Shown here one piece after another: positions 8,908 through 16,658 of a stretch of DNA of 55,477 bases (positions within the stretch are counted from its first letter, which is position 1; each line of letters opens with the position of its first letter). The notes under the pieces are model-generated. The model ran no database searches. It saw only the letters and a program-made list of their open reading frames with translations, and was not told where the DNA came from. Made by a program: the position numbers and the translations under genes. The stretch comes from Clostridiales bacterium (GTDB taxonomy: Bacteria; Acidobacteriota; Aminicenantia; Aminicenantales; UBA8522): the NCBI GenBank assembly GCA_029907205.1, contig JARYMI010000022.1, forward strand, positions 1 through 55,477. The letters run 5' to 3'.

Positions 8908-9282
8908 CTATTTCTTCTTTGCGGCCCACTCCATGGTCCCCATCTGGCCCATTTCGGCCGTGCCGCTCATCGTGTCGCCCTCTACTTTCCCCTTATAGGT
9001 GACTGTGAATTCTCCCTGGGGAGTGCTGCGGGTGACCGCCCATTCGATCTCGTTCCCTTTGACCGTGCCTTCACCGGTGACTTCACCGCCCCTGAACCCC
9101 TGCATGGTCACGGTGATTTTCTCGCCCTCCTGGATGAACTTTATGATCGACGTTCTTTCCCCTCGCGGCGTCTTCATGGTGAAATCCCATTCTCCGCTCA
9201 CGTCGGTTGCCTGAGCCTGGACAAAAAGGGCAAGAGAGGCAAGGGCCAAGAGACCAGAAGCCAACCAACACACTTTTTTCAT
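8908..9282 (-). CDS. Small secreted beta-rich protein, function unknown
   Basis: 124 residues with a clear signal peptide (1-25, ending VQAQA). The mature part is a run of short beta strands with the pattern SGEWDFTMKTP, TSIIKFIQEGEKITVTM, EGTVKGNEIEWAV, TYKGKVEGDTMSGTAEM. Proteins of this kind occur as lone periplasmic or secreted domains in Acidobacteria-like genomes; I do not know a function. A good sigma-70 promoter (9311-9338) and a GGAGG site precede the start, so it is probably monocistronic. Confidence 0.75.
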   Translation of the reverse strand: MKKVCWLASGLLALASLALFVQAQATDVSGEWDFTMKTPRGERTSIIKFIQEGEKITVTMQGFRGGEVTGEGTVKGNEIEWAVTRSTPQGEFTVTYKGKVEGDTMSGTAEMGQMGTMEWAAKKK

Positions 9283-9310
9283 GTTTTTCTCTCCTCCATT
9301 AATGAGTTAT

Positions 9311-9338
9311 ATTATACATTTTTTCCTACATTAGACAA
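9311..9338 (-). promoter_or_regulatory. Sigma-70 promoter of the small secreted protein gene
   Basis: On the minus strand TTGTCT (9338-9333), 16 bases, TATAAT (9316-9311). The expected start is near 9304, upstream of GGAGG and the ATG at 9282. An ECF-like GCAATA-N17-TGTCTA overlaps slightly further upstream, so dual control is conceivable. Confidence 0.6.
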
Positions 9339-9479
9339 CAAACGACCGCCTTTCTATTGCATCTCTGTGTGTGGAATTCATCTCTCATTTCGTGATGTCG
9401 TCGATTCTGAATAGCTCCCTGTCATGTCTCGGGTAGTCAGCCTTTGCGCCGTGCCACTCTTGCTCGACAATCGCAAAAA

Positions 9480-10079
9480 TTACAGACGAGGTCGGCTTTT
9501 TCCGGCCCCGGACCTTCTGTAATCCTGGATTGTATCAATGTCGTTCAGGACGGCCGGGGTTGAGACTCTGACCTCGAGGAGGTCTTCCGGATGTTGCTGG
9601 AGCAGTTGACGCAGCCCGATGCGTGGGTCGAGCTGCCCTATTTCCTGACGGTATTTGAGGTCAATGAGCAGGGGATGTCCCCTTTTATTTCGGTAGACAG
9701 GAACGACCAACCCCTTTTTTTTCCGGCAATAAGCGCTGATCAGGCTGTCGATGACTCGAGCCGAAAGGCCAGGCTGGTCAGCCAGGACAATGACCGCCGC
9801 CCGCGACGGACGGGGGAGTGCGGAAATTCCCCGCTGGACGGAAGAGAGCATCCCTTCCCGGAAGCGTGGATTGACGGCAACATGAACATCGTAGGCCTTG
9901 ACGATTCGCCCGATCCTCCGCCAATGGGAACCCAGGACAACCAGAGTCTTGTCAACCCGGGAGTCAAGCGCCTTTTCGATGACGGTTTCGATCATTGTCT
10001 TCTCGCCGCAGGGAAGGAGAAGCTTTGGTTCCCCTATCCTTTTCGATTCTCCAGCTCCAAGGACGACCGCCCAGATCAT
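9480..10079 (-). CDS. MobA-like nucleotidyltransferase (MocA, molybdenum cofactor)
   Basis: 199 residues of the MobA/GlmU-like NTP-transferase fold. The N-terminal signature VVLGAGESKRIGEPKLLLPC, and the VIVLADQPGLS metal-binding segment near residue 100, match MocA, which transfers CMP from CTP to molybdopterin for xanthine-dehydrogenase-type enzymes. It lies 7 bp after the xdhC gene, and that pairing supports the MocA role over MobA. No molybdenum hydroxylase structural gene is in the window. Confidence 0.82.
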   Translation of the reverse strand: MIWAVVLGAGESKRIGEPKLLLPCGEKTMIETVIEKALDSRVDKTLVVLGSHWRRIGRIVKAYDVHVAVNPRFREGMLSSVQRGISALPRPSRAAVIVLADQPGLSARVIDSLISAYCRKKKGLVVPVYRNKRGHPLLIDLKYRQEIGQLDPRIGLRQLLQQHPEDLLEVRVSTPAVLNDIDTIQDYRRSGAGKSRPRL

Positions 10080-10086
10080 CGGCGCC

Positions 10087-11175
10087 TTATCCCCTGGACT
10101 CTCCCCGAGCTCGACTTCTCACGAGAACCAGCTCAGCGGCTATACTCAAAGCAATCTCTTCCACGGTTTTTGACCCGATCCGCAGCCCCACTGGCGCACG
10201 GACGCGGTCAAACTCAGCCGCCGTGGCCCAGCCTTCCCCTAGGAACTTTTCCCGCATCAAAGCCACCTTGCGAACGCTCCCGATCATCCCGATGTAGGCG
10301 GCCGGGGACCGGACGCACGCATTCAGGGCTTCGGCATCATGACGGTGGCCCCGCGTCACGATGACGATATAGGTGTCGGCTGAGACGGGAAAATCCCGGA
10401 CGGCCTTCCCGATATCGCCGACGATGAGGGCGTCTGCCTCCGGGATTCTCTCGCGGCTGGCAAACTCAGGCCTGTCATCGATGACCGTGACCTCGAAATC
10501 CAAGAACTTGCCGAGATGAGTCAATGCCTGTCCGACATGCCCAGCGCCGGCAATGACCAGCCGAGCGAGGGGATAAACTGGCTGGAGAAAAAGAAGGTTG
10601 AGTTGGTTCTCCTTGCCCTTTTTCGCCGTTCTCCTGGCGACCCTGGGGTTTCCTTCACGGAGGATTTCTTCGAGCCCGGGCGCACCAGGAAAAGGTTCTA
10701 ATTCGGGCCGGTCTTTCTGATTCGCCGTTGGATCAAGCCAGAGTCGCCGGATGGCCGCCTCCCCGCCTGGAGAGACATCAACCCGCGTGGCCAGGATGCC
10801 AGCGCGGCGCAGCCGAAGAGATTCTTTTAAATCGACAAAAGCCTGAAGGCTCCGCGAGGGAAAGGCGTCGATGAGGACAGCGACGGAACCGCCGCAGGAT
10901 GCTTCCTCCTCTGATGAGCCATCTCCCTGGAGCATGAATTTATAGAAGAGGGATTTCTTTTTCTGGAGAGCGGAGGATGCCCTCTTTTGAGCGTCGGCTT
11001 CCATAATCCCGCCGCCCAGCGTCCCGAGAACGAGTCCCTCCTCGGAAAAAACTGCCGAGGCTCCCGCAACCTGGGGGGTTGACCCTCTGGTTTCGATGAT
11101 CGTCGCAAGGGCCAGCGGCTGATCCTGCTTCATCCTCGGGATCAGATCCTGATAGATGTTCTTTCTGCTGTCCAC
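10087..11175 (-). CDS. XdhC/CoxI-family molybdenum hydroxylase maturation protein
   Basis: 362 residues. The N-terminal XdhC-CoxI domain contains ATIIETRGSTPQVAGASAVF and LGGGIMEADAQ. The C-terminal Rossmann domain contains VIAGAGHVGQALTHLGKFL near residue 210 and TRGHRHDAEALNACV. XdhC proteins bind and deliver the sulfurated molybdenum cofactor to xanthine-dehydrogenase-like apoenzymes. The start is a GTG at 11175 without an obvious ribosome site; ATG at 11133 is possible. It probably forms an operon with the MocA gene downstream. Confidence 0.85.
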   Translation of the reverse strand: MDSRKNIYQDLIPRMKQDQPLALATIIETRGSTPQVAGASAVFSEEGLVLGTLGGGIMEADAQKRASSALQKKKSLFYKFMLQGDGSSEEEASCGGSVAVLIDAFPSRSLQAFVDLKESLRLRRAGILATRVDVSPGGEAAIRRLWLDPTANQKDRPELEPFPGAPGLEEILREGNPRVARRTAKKGKENQLNLLFLQPVYPLARLVIAGAGHVGQALTHLGKFLDFEVTVIDDRPEFASRERIPEADALIVGDIGKAVRDFPVSADTYIVIVTRGHRHDAEALNACVRSPAAYIGMIGSVRKVALMREKFLGEGWATAAEFDRVRAPVGLRIGSKTVEEIALSIAAELVLVRSRARGESRG

Positions 11176-11237
11176 GAGAAATCTTTCACTGCTCGGACTG
11201 CAGATATTCTCCTACCACAGATGAACAAAAATTTAAA

Positions 11238-11265
11238 GCAATGTTTTTCCGCGCTTTTTTGTCTA
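11238..11265 (+). promoter_or_regulatory. ECF-type promoter before the 85-residue orphan gene
   Basis: GCAATG (11238-11243), a 16-base spacer that begins TTTTT, then TGTCTA (11260-11265). Geometry matches the element before the ECF sigma gene. The expected start is near 11272, 39 bases before the ATG at 11311. Confidence 0.5.
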
Positions 11266-11310
11266 ATAAAGTGGAGTTCAATCGACAAAATAGAAATGGA
11301 GGACACAGGT

Positions 11311-11568
11311 ATGCATACCTTAAAATCTCATTCGACGGACAGGGATGTTGTCGTGAGAATTTTGAATGGAGCAAAGGGAGTTGGCCAGGTCGTCATTCGC
11401 AACACCAAAGAAAGAATAACGCTGGAAGGCATCCCCTATCATAAATATCAGATCATCAAGCCCGCCGGATATGAAAAGGAAGAAGTGTTCCATCGCCCTG
11501 AAAGAGGCTACGAGGCGTTGCTCAGCGTGGTCTTCACGGCTCTGGCCGAAGCCTCAAGAAAAAAATGA
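11311..11568 (+). CDS. Small cytoplasmic protein, function unknown
   Basis: 85 residues from the ATG at 11311, chosen because GGAGG sits eight bases upstream; an in-frame ATG at 11296 overlaps that site and is unlikely. There is no signal peptide or membrane helix. The sequence alternates short strands and one C-terminal helix (YEALLSVVFTALAEASRK). I do not recognise the family. It stands alone between the divergent xdhC gene and the sigma-54 operon, and is preceded by an ECF-type promoter. Confidence 0.65.
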   Translation: MHTLKSHSTDRDVVVRILNGAKGVGQVVIRNTKERITLEGIPYHKYQIIKPAGYEKEEVFHRPERGYEALLSVVFTALAEASRKK

Positions 11569-11579
11569 ATTCTGGCAGA

Positions 11580-11620
11580 GACAAAACTGTCGAGAGGGCG
11601 ACAGTTTTGTCGGCCTCTCG
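11580..11620 (+). promoter_or_regulatory. Large dyad: activator site or terminator upstream of sigma-54 promoter
   Basis: Perfect 13-base inverted arms GACAAAACTGTCG (11580-11592) and its complement (11599-11611), separated by six bases. A second, overlapping dyad pairs CGAGAGG (11591-11597) with CCTCTCG (11614-11620) around CGACA/TGTCG. The two folds exclude each other. The first dyad centre is about 97 bases before the predicted sigma-54 start, a normal place for an NtrC-type enhancer site. As RNA the same sequence could end the upstream gene. Confidence 0.6.
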
Positions 11621-11666
11621 TCAATTCTGAAAATTTTAACCCGCTGAAAATAAAGAAAATAAGCGT

Positions 11667-11682
11667 TGGCACGGGACTTGCA
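11667..11682 (+). promoter_or_regulatory. Sigma-54 (RpoN) -24/-12 promoter
   Basis: TGGCACGGGACTTGCA matches the RpoN consensus TGGCAC-N5-TTGCA, with GG at 11668-11669 and GC at 11680-11681, exactly 12 bases apart. Transcription should start near 11693, 30 bases before the ATG at 11722. The operon it serves encodes its own sigma-54-dependent activator (15057-16412). Confidence 0.85.
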
Positions 11683-11721
11683 TAGGAAAGAGCCTCGAAT
11701 AAAAATGAAAGGAGGCTCGAC

Positions 11722-12153
11722 ATGAGCGCAAAAAAAACATTAACTCTCGCGGCCTTGGCCCTCATCCTGGGCGCAGGTTTTGCATTAGCGCAGGAGCAGG
11801 CAAAAGCCGCCGAGACAAACAGGATTCAGGCCAAGACCAAAGCCGAACTCAAGACGCGGACGATGTTCATGGACCAGAACGGAGACGGGATCAACGACCT
11901 TTACCGCGACCATGATGACGACGGCATCCCGAACTGTCAGGACCCTGATTGGAAACGGCCGAAAGATGGCTCCGGCTACAAGAGCAGGCTAGGGCAAGCT
12001 GGTTCAGAGAGCCGCGTGGGAAACCGCAGGGATTTTCAAGCCGGCCAGGGCTGGTCCAACGCTTCGTTCCGCAATAGCCAGAAAGGGCTTGGCGGAGGCA
12101 TCTGTGACGGCACCGGCCCCAAAGGCAAAAACAAGCGCGGGGGGCGGAGCTAA
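11722..12153 (+). CDS. Secreted protein with Ca-binding (EF-hand/TSP3-like) aspartate motif
   Basis: 143 residues. Signal peptide 1-24 (cut after ALA-Q). Residues 51-76 carry DQNGDGINDLYRDHDDDG followed by PNCQDPDW, the DxNxDGxxD spacing seen in EF-hand, dockerin and thrombospondin type 3 calcium loops. The C-terminal half is Gly/Ser/Arg-rich and ends in CDGTGPKGKNKRGG. AAGGAGG precedes the ATG. It is the first gene after the sigma-54 promoter and the likely main output, or the sensed partner, of the kinase/regulator pair in the same operon. No function known. Confidence 0.75.
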   Translation: MSAKKTLTLAALALILGAGFALAQEQAKAAETNRIQAKTKAELKTRTMFMDQNGDGINDLYRDHDDDGIPNCQDPDWKRPKDGSGYKSRLGQAGSESRVGNRRDFQAGQGWSNASFRNSQKGLGGGICDGTGPKGKNKRGGRS

Positions 12154-12160
12154 GCAACTA

Positions 12161-12190
12161 TGGGGATGGTCCTCTTGAGGACCGTCCCCA
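12161..12190. repeat. 30-base near-perfect palindrome (REP-like)
   Basis: Left arm TGGGGATGGTCCTC (12161-12174) pairs with GAGGACCGTCCCCA (12177-12190) around TT. The only deviation is a T/G position that still forms a G-U wobble in RNA. Located eight bases after the stop of the upstream gene and before the barrel gene start. It could stabilise mRNA, attenuate transcription, or be a dispersed REP-type palindrome. Confidence 0.75.
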
Positions 12191-12207
12191 AAAAGGCCAA
12201 CAAGACG

Positions 12208-13386
12208 ATGCGAAAAACCATACTGGCTGCGGTTGCAGCGCTCATTTTCGGCACTTTGGCCCGGGCTGACTCGTTGAATCTTTCCTTGTTCCAGAGCTCG
12301 ACAGACAACCTCTTCCAGACAGCTTTCGCCGAGAAGGATCAAATTTCCAGTCTTTCTTTCTCTTTCGAAAAGAGCTTCCAGCCGTTTTCTTTCTTCTCTG
12401 AAGGGAGCTACTCCTATCTTTATGAAAATACCAACGTGAGTTATTATGCCCAGGACGTTGGGCTAGATTACGTCCATTCTCTTAACGAAAAAACTGCTCT
12501 CTACCTGGCTCTTAAGGCCGTTGGGACGCTTTACCGCGCTGACTTCGCTGACTTCAATTTCTTCTCCGTTGGCGCCGCGGCCGCGACCAAGACCTATTTC
12601 ACCCAGACCTCGATCATGAAACTTAGCTACACTTTCGATTACAGAAACTACAACAATTATATTTTCGATTTCACCGGCCACCTGGCTACCTTCTCGATCG
12701 ACAAATTTTTCGAGACGCGGACAACGCTGAAGACCGAACTCACCTGGGGGTACAAATATTTTCTCCACCCCTTTGCGGCGGCCGGCAGTCTACCAGAAGA
12801 TGGGGTTTTTCGCCAACACGGCGGTCACGGCATGGGTCCCGCCTATTATTCCGGGTCAAGGACTGTCGCCAAACAGGCTTCCACGGGTGAGAACCAGGGA
12901 CAGGGCCTCCAGATATTTTCCCTGACCGGCCTCATCGCCCAGGGCATAGGAGATAGGATAGGGCTAAGGATCTCGGGAACCAGGCAGTGGACTCTCTCGG
13001 GGAAAAACCCTTTTGCCTCGATCGAAGAATTCTACCTTGTGGAAAATCCTACGTACGATGTGTTTGCCTGGAACGGCACGGCCGTGTCTGCCCAGCTGAC
13101 GATCGAAGCCCCCTGGAATACCCAACTGAAAATAGGCTATACTAAATCCTCTAAAGAATTCCCGGGGATCGAGGCCATGAACATGGAAGGCGTTTCGCTG
13201 GCCGTGACAAGGCAGGACACAAGAAACCAGTGGGAAGCTCGCCTGGAGAAAAATTTCCCCTCATTTTCTTTCTATTTTTCTTATTCCTATGTGGACAACG
13301 CTTCCAACGACCCTCTTTTTGATTGGAAGGGGAATTTCCTCTCGGCGGGCATCGGCTGGAATCTCGCCTGGGGGACATTAAGATGA
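12208..13386 (+). CDS. Probable outer-membrane beta-barrel protein
   Basis: 392 residues from the ATG at 12208, chosen because a standard signal peptide (MRKTILAAVAALIFGTLARA) starts there; an in-frame upstream extension would translate the palindrome at 12161-12190. The mature protein is a chain of amphipathic aromatic strands such as SLSFSFEKSFQPFSFFSEGS, typical of an outer-membrane barrel. I do not recognise the family. It is the second gene of the sigma-54 operon, and its stop overlaps the next start as ATGA. Confidence 0.75.
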   Translation: MRKTILAAVAALIFGTLARADSLNLSLFQSSTDNLFQTAFAEKDQISSLSFSFEKSFQPFSFFSEGSYSYLYENTNVSYYAQDVGLDYVHSLNEKTALYLALKAVGTLYRADFADFNFFSVGAAAATKTYFTQTSIMKLSYTFDYRNYNNYIFDFTGHLATFSIDKFFETRTTLKTELTWGYKYFLHPFAAAGSLPEDGVFRQHGGHGMGPAYYSGSRTVAKQASTGENQGQGLQIFSLTGLIAQGIGDRIGLRISGTRQWTLSGKNPFASIEEFYLVENPTYDVFAWNGTAVSAQLTIEAPWNTQLKIGYTKSSKEFPGIEAMNMEGVSLAVTRQDTRNQWEARLEKNFPSFSFYFSYSYVDNASNDPLFDWKGNFLSAGIGWNLAWGTLR

Positions 13387-13817
13387 TTGTCGCAAGAACG
13401 CTCCTGGCCTGTCTTGCCTTCGTGACTGGACTGGCCGCTTCATTTGGCCAGCAGCCGGACCATTTCTACAACATCGACACAGAGCGGCGTGTCGAAGGCA
13501 CGATCAAACAGCTCATTTTTGAGTCCCGGTACGAAACAAGCGCTCCTTTTCTCATTCTTCTTGTCGAAGAGAACCGGACGGGCAACGTCTACAAAGTGGA
13601 GATCAGCCCGGCCTGGTTTTTCAACCATGACCTGCATAAAGGGGAGAAGGTGAAGATCACCGGATCTTTGTATACGAAGGACGACACCCTGTTCATCATA
13701 GCCCGCCAGCTCCAGGTCGGGGGCGAAACATTCACGCTCCGGGACAGCCGCGGCTTCCCAAGCTGGCGGGGGGGTCAGATGAAGGGGAAGGTAAGGCGCC
13801 AAGGCCGGGGAATGTGA
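13383..13817 (+). CDS. Small secreted OB-fold-like protein
   Basis: 144 residues from the ATG at 13383, which overlaps the upstream stop (ATGA). Signal peptide 1-21 (ending LAASFG). The mature part looks like a small beta barrel: VEGTIKQLIF, PFLILLVEE, VYKVEISPAWFF, EKVKITGSLYTKDDTLFIIARQL, ETFTLRDSRGFPSWRGG. The GEKVKITGS...LIAR layout resembles bacterial OB-fold periplasmic proteins of the YdeI/BOF kind. The tail is strongly basic. Its GTGA overlap with the kinase gene suggests close coupling; it may be a periplasmic accessory of the sensor. Function unknown. Confidence 0.68.
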   Translation: MIVARTLLACLAFVTGLAASFGQQPDHFYNIDTERRVEGTIKQLIFESRYETSAPFLILLVEENRTGNVYKVEISPAWFFNHDLHKGEKVKITGSLYTKDDTLFIIARQLQVGGETFTLRDSRGFPSWRGGQMKGKVRRQGRGM

Positions 13818-15064
13818 AGAGGAAAGATTTTTTCCTTTTTTTCCTTATCCCCTTTGCTGGAATCTTCATCATCTTTTTTGTTTTTTCATCAATCAACAGG
13901 GCTTTCATCCAGCGGACGGTCGAAGGCCTGATACAGGAGCAGCTCCAGGCCACGGCCGAAATCCTCAGGGTTAACATCAGCCATTTCCTCGAGGAAGGAA
14001 TTGCCCCGGAAATGATCATCAAGCGCTATGCTGATGAAGAAAACATTTACTACATGGCCCTCCTCGACCGGGATAACCGCATCATCAGCTGGAGCTCGAG
14101 ATACGAGGGCTATCTTCCTTTTTCCGCCCGGGATGCCAGCCAAAAAGAACCCTGGATTATCTCTTCGCCGGCCGGGAAAATTTTCAACCTTCTCACGCCG
14201 GTCCCTTTGGACAATGAGGCCCCCTATGTTCTCTATCTCGGCTACTCCCTTGGCAGCCTGGAGAAGATGGCCGCGCGTTCCAAGCGCAATTTTCTTTTTG
14301 CTTTCGCGTTTTTGGCGAGCGTGGGCATCGTCTTCTTCATCGGCATCTTCGGCCTTCAGAGGAAGTACCTGGAGAAAAAGAAGGAAGCGGAAGAGGAAAA
14401 AAAAGAAAAAGAAAGGTTCAAGGAGATCTCAGCCCTTACATCGGCCGTCGCTCACGAAATCAAGAACCCTCTCAACAGCCTGGCTCTGCTCTGCGAGCTT
14501 TTGCACAAAAAAGGTCCGGCAGAGGTAAAGGAAGACGCTGCCCTGGGAAAGGAAGAAGTGCACAGGATTTCCCGTGTCATCGACCAGTTTTCTGACGCCC
14601 TCAGGCCGCTCCGGCTGAAGAAAGAGAAGGTCTACCTCCGTGACCTCATCGAGTCCGCCCGTCGGGCCATTCAGCTCGACCCCGAGAAAAGCGTTGTTTT
14701 ATTGCGCTACAAAGAAGACAGGCCCGTCGTTCTCGAGGCGGACAAGGACCTCCTCGCTCGTGCCTTTTTTAACCTACTCCGCAACGCCTTCGAGGCCACC
14801 GAAAGCGGTAGTGTTTCTGTTACGGCAGAAAGGCGCCGGAAAAAGGTTACCATCAGGGTTGAGGACACGGGGAGGGGAATAGCGCCTGAAAATATCGGCC
14901 GCCTCTTTGACCCTTTCTTCACAACCAAGGAAACGGGGCTTGGGATCGGCCTCTACCTGGCGAGAAAGATCGTAGAAGCCCATGAGGGTAAAATTGAGGT
15001 GGAAAGCAAGCTTGGTCAGGGGACGGTGTTCATCATCCAGCTCCCGGGAGGTCCGTATGAGTAA
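13814..15064 (+). CDS. Membrane sensor histidine kinase
   Basis: 416 residues, GTG start overlapping the previous stop as GTGA. Two membrane helices (about 6-26 and 159-180) flank a periplasmic sensor of some 130 residues that looks PAS/Cache-like. A charged coiled linker leads to the HisKA motif AVAHEIKNPLNS with phospho-acceptor His214. The HATPase domain has NLLRNAFEA, VEDTGRGIAPE and TTKETGLGIGLYLARKIVEAH. It is the partner of the NtrC-type regulator that follows with an 8-bp overlap. The pair resembles ZraSR/AtoSC-type envelope sensors. Confidence 0.93.
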   Translation: MKRKDFFLFFLIPFAGIFIIFFVFSSINRAFIQRTVEGLIQEQLQATAEILRVNISHFLEEGIAPEMIIKRYADEENIYYMALLDRDNRIISWSSRYEGYLPFSARDASQKEPWIISSPAGKIFNLLTPVPLDNEAPYVLYLGYSLGSLEKMAARSKRNFLFAFAFLASVGIVFFIGIFGLQRKYLEKKKEAEEEKKEKERFKEISALTSAVAHEIKNPLNSLALLCELLHKKGPAEVKEDAALGKEEVHRISRVIDQFSDALRPLRLKKEKVYLRDLIESARRAIQLDPEKSVVLLRYKEDRPVVLEADKDLLARAFFNLLRNAFEATESGSVSVTAERRRKKVTIRVEDTGRGIAPENIGRLFDPFFTTKETGLGIGLYLARKIVEAHEGKIEVESKLGQGTVFIIQLPGGPYE

Positions 15065-16412
15065 AGCCCTTATTCTCGTTGTCGAGGACGACCCCCTTCA
15101 GAGGCGCCTCATCAAACAGAACCTCGAGCGGGAGGACTACACGGTCTACGAAACCTCGTCGGGCAAGGGGGCCCGCGAACTCGTCGGCCTGTATCCTTTT
15201 GATATCGCTGTCGTTGACTTCAAGCTTGACGATGAAACGGGAATCGATGTCATCCGCGACTTGCTGGCCCAGAGTCCTCTTCTGACCCCGATCATCGTCA
15301 CGGCTTTTGCCAACGTTGAGAACGCCGTCGAGGCGATGCGCCGCGGCGCCTACGACTACATCGTCAAGCCGATTGATTTCGATAAATTCCTGATTGTCAT
15401 CGAGCGGGCCTTAGAGAGGCAGAAGCTGCGCCAGGAAGTCTCGGCCCTGCGCTCCTCGCTCGAGGAAAAATTCAGCTCAAGAAATTTTGTCTTTGCCTCG
15501 TCCAAAATGGAGGAGGTGGCCCGACTTATTTCCAAAGCGTCCCGGAGCGACGCGACCGTCCTCATCACCGGCGAGACCGGAACGGGCAAGGATCTCTTGG
15601 CCCGGACCATCCATTATTCCTCGCGGAGAAAGGAAGGGCCGTTCCTGGCCGTGAACTTGCCCTCGCTTCCAGAAACGCTCGTCGAAAGCGAGCTTTTCGG
15701 GGCGGAGAAGGGCGCCTTCACTGGAGCCTTCGAGAGAAAAACCGGCAAGTTCGAGGCCGCCTCGGGCGGGACTCTTTTTCTCGATGAGGTCGGAGACCTG
15801 CCTTTGCCGCTCCAGGTCAAACTTCTCCGCTTCCTCCAAGACAGGGAGTTCGTCCGTCTCGGCTCAACAAGGCCGCTCCGGTCCGATGTCCGGATCATCG
15901 CCGCTACTAACCGCGACCTGGAGAAACTGATGAAGGAGGAAAAATTCCGGCCTGACCTGTATTACCGGTTGAATGTCATCCGGATCGACGTGCCCTCGCT
16001 GCGGCAAAGAAAAGAGGACATCCCGCCGCTTGTTGATTTTTTCATCCAGAAGTACGCCAGCCGGGAAGGGAAAAAAATCGAAGGCATCTCTAAGGAAGCC
16101 ATGGCCGCGCTCATGAGCTATCCGTTCCACGGAAACATACGCGAGCTCGAAAACACAATCGAGAGGGCGGTCATTTTCAGCGAGGGAGACACCCTTTCTC
16201 TGGCCGATCTGCCCGTTTTCCTTAAAGAAAAAAGAGAAGAAGACCTGGCAACGGAGGGCTCGTCCCTGACGGAAAAGGTCCGGCGACTGGAGACGCGGGA
16301 AATCAAGACAGCCCTTCTTGAGGCCAACGGCGTGAAAAGCAAGGCGGCCAGGGCCTTGGGAATCAGCGAGAGGATGCTGCGGTACAAAATGAAGTCTTAT
16401 GGCATCACTTGA
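15057..16412 (+). CDS. NtrC-family sigma-54-dependent response regulator
   Basis: 451 residues from the ATG at 15057. Receiver domain with DD (about residues 10-11), phospho-acceptor in VVDFKLDDE and a YDYIVKP motif. AAA+ domain with Walker A GETGTGKD, the sigma-54 contact loop GAFTGAF, Walker B GGTLFLDEVG and RELENTIERAV. Fis-type helix-turn-helix at the C-terminus (SKAARALGISERMLRYKM). It should activate RpoN promoters; one lies at the head of its own operon (11667-11682), so positive autoregulation is likely. Confidence 0.95.
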   Translation: MSKALILVVEDDPLQRRLIKQNLEREDYTVYETSSGKGARELVGLYPFDIAVVDFKLDDETGIDVIRDLLAQSPLLTPIIVTAFANVENAVEAMRRGAYDYIVKPIDFDKFLIVIERALERQKLRQEVSALRSSLEEKFSSRNFVFASSKMEEVARLISKASRSDATVLITGETGTGKDLLARTIHYSSRRKEGPFLAVNLPSLPETLVESELFGAEKGAFTGAFERKTGKFEAASGGTLFLDEVGDLPLPLQVKLLRFLQDREFVRLGSTRPLRSDVRIIAATNRDLEKLMKEEKFRPDLYYRLNVIRIDVPSLRQRKEDIPPLVDFFIQKYASREGKKIEGISKEAMAALMSYPFHGNIRELENTIERAVIFSEGDTLSLADLPVFLKEKREEDLATEGSSLTEKVRRLETREIKTALLEANGVKSKAARALGISERMLRYKMKSYGIT

Positions 16413-16441
16413 ATCTGGTAAACGGGTAAACTGTCCTCAAT

Positions 16442-16624
16442 TTACCAGCTCCGCAGGATGGTGTAATCGTAAACTTTCTGCCGGTCCGACTTCCGGTAAA
16501 AATCGACGCAGGTCAGGCTGAGGACAAAATCGAGCTTCTCGACCGGCTCGCTGGCGAAGAGATTCGGAAGGTAAAGGGCAAGAAAGAACAAGTCAATACT
16601 TATCAACTCACGCAAAAATCCCAT
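16442..16624 (-). pseudogene. Doubtful 60-residue ORF, possible barrel C-terminal remnant
   Basis: An open frame of 60 codons with a hydrophobic start and a C-terminus of alternating hydrophobic and polar residues (DFVLSLTCVDFYRKSDRQKV then YDYTILRSW), which looks like the last strands of an outer-membrane barrel. No clear ribosome site. It may be the relic of a longer gene removed by rearrangement, or chance. Not recognised. Confidence 0.25.
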
Positions 16625-16658
16625 ATTCCGATAAAAATAGTAAATTTATATTTCTTTC

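Noticed and set aside
9432-9465. TGGCACGGCGCAA on the minus strand as a sigma-54 promoter
   Set aside because: GG and GC are eight, not twelve, bases apart.
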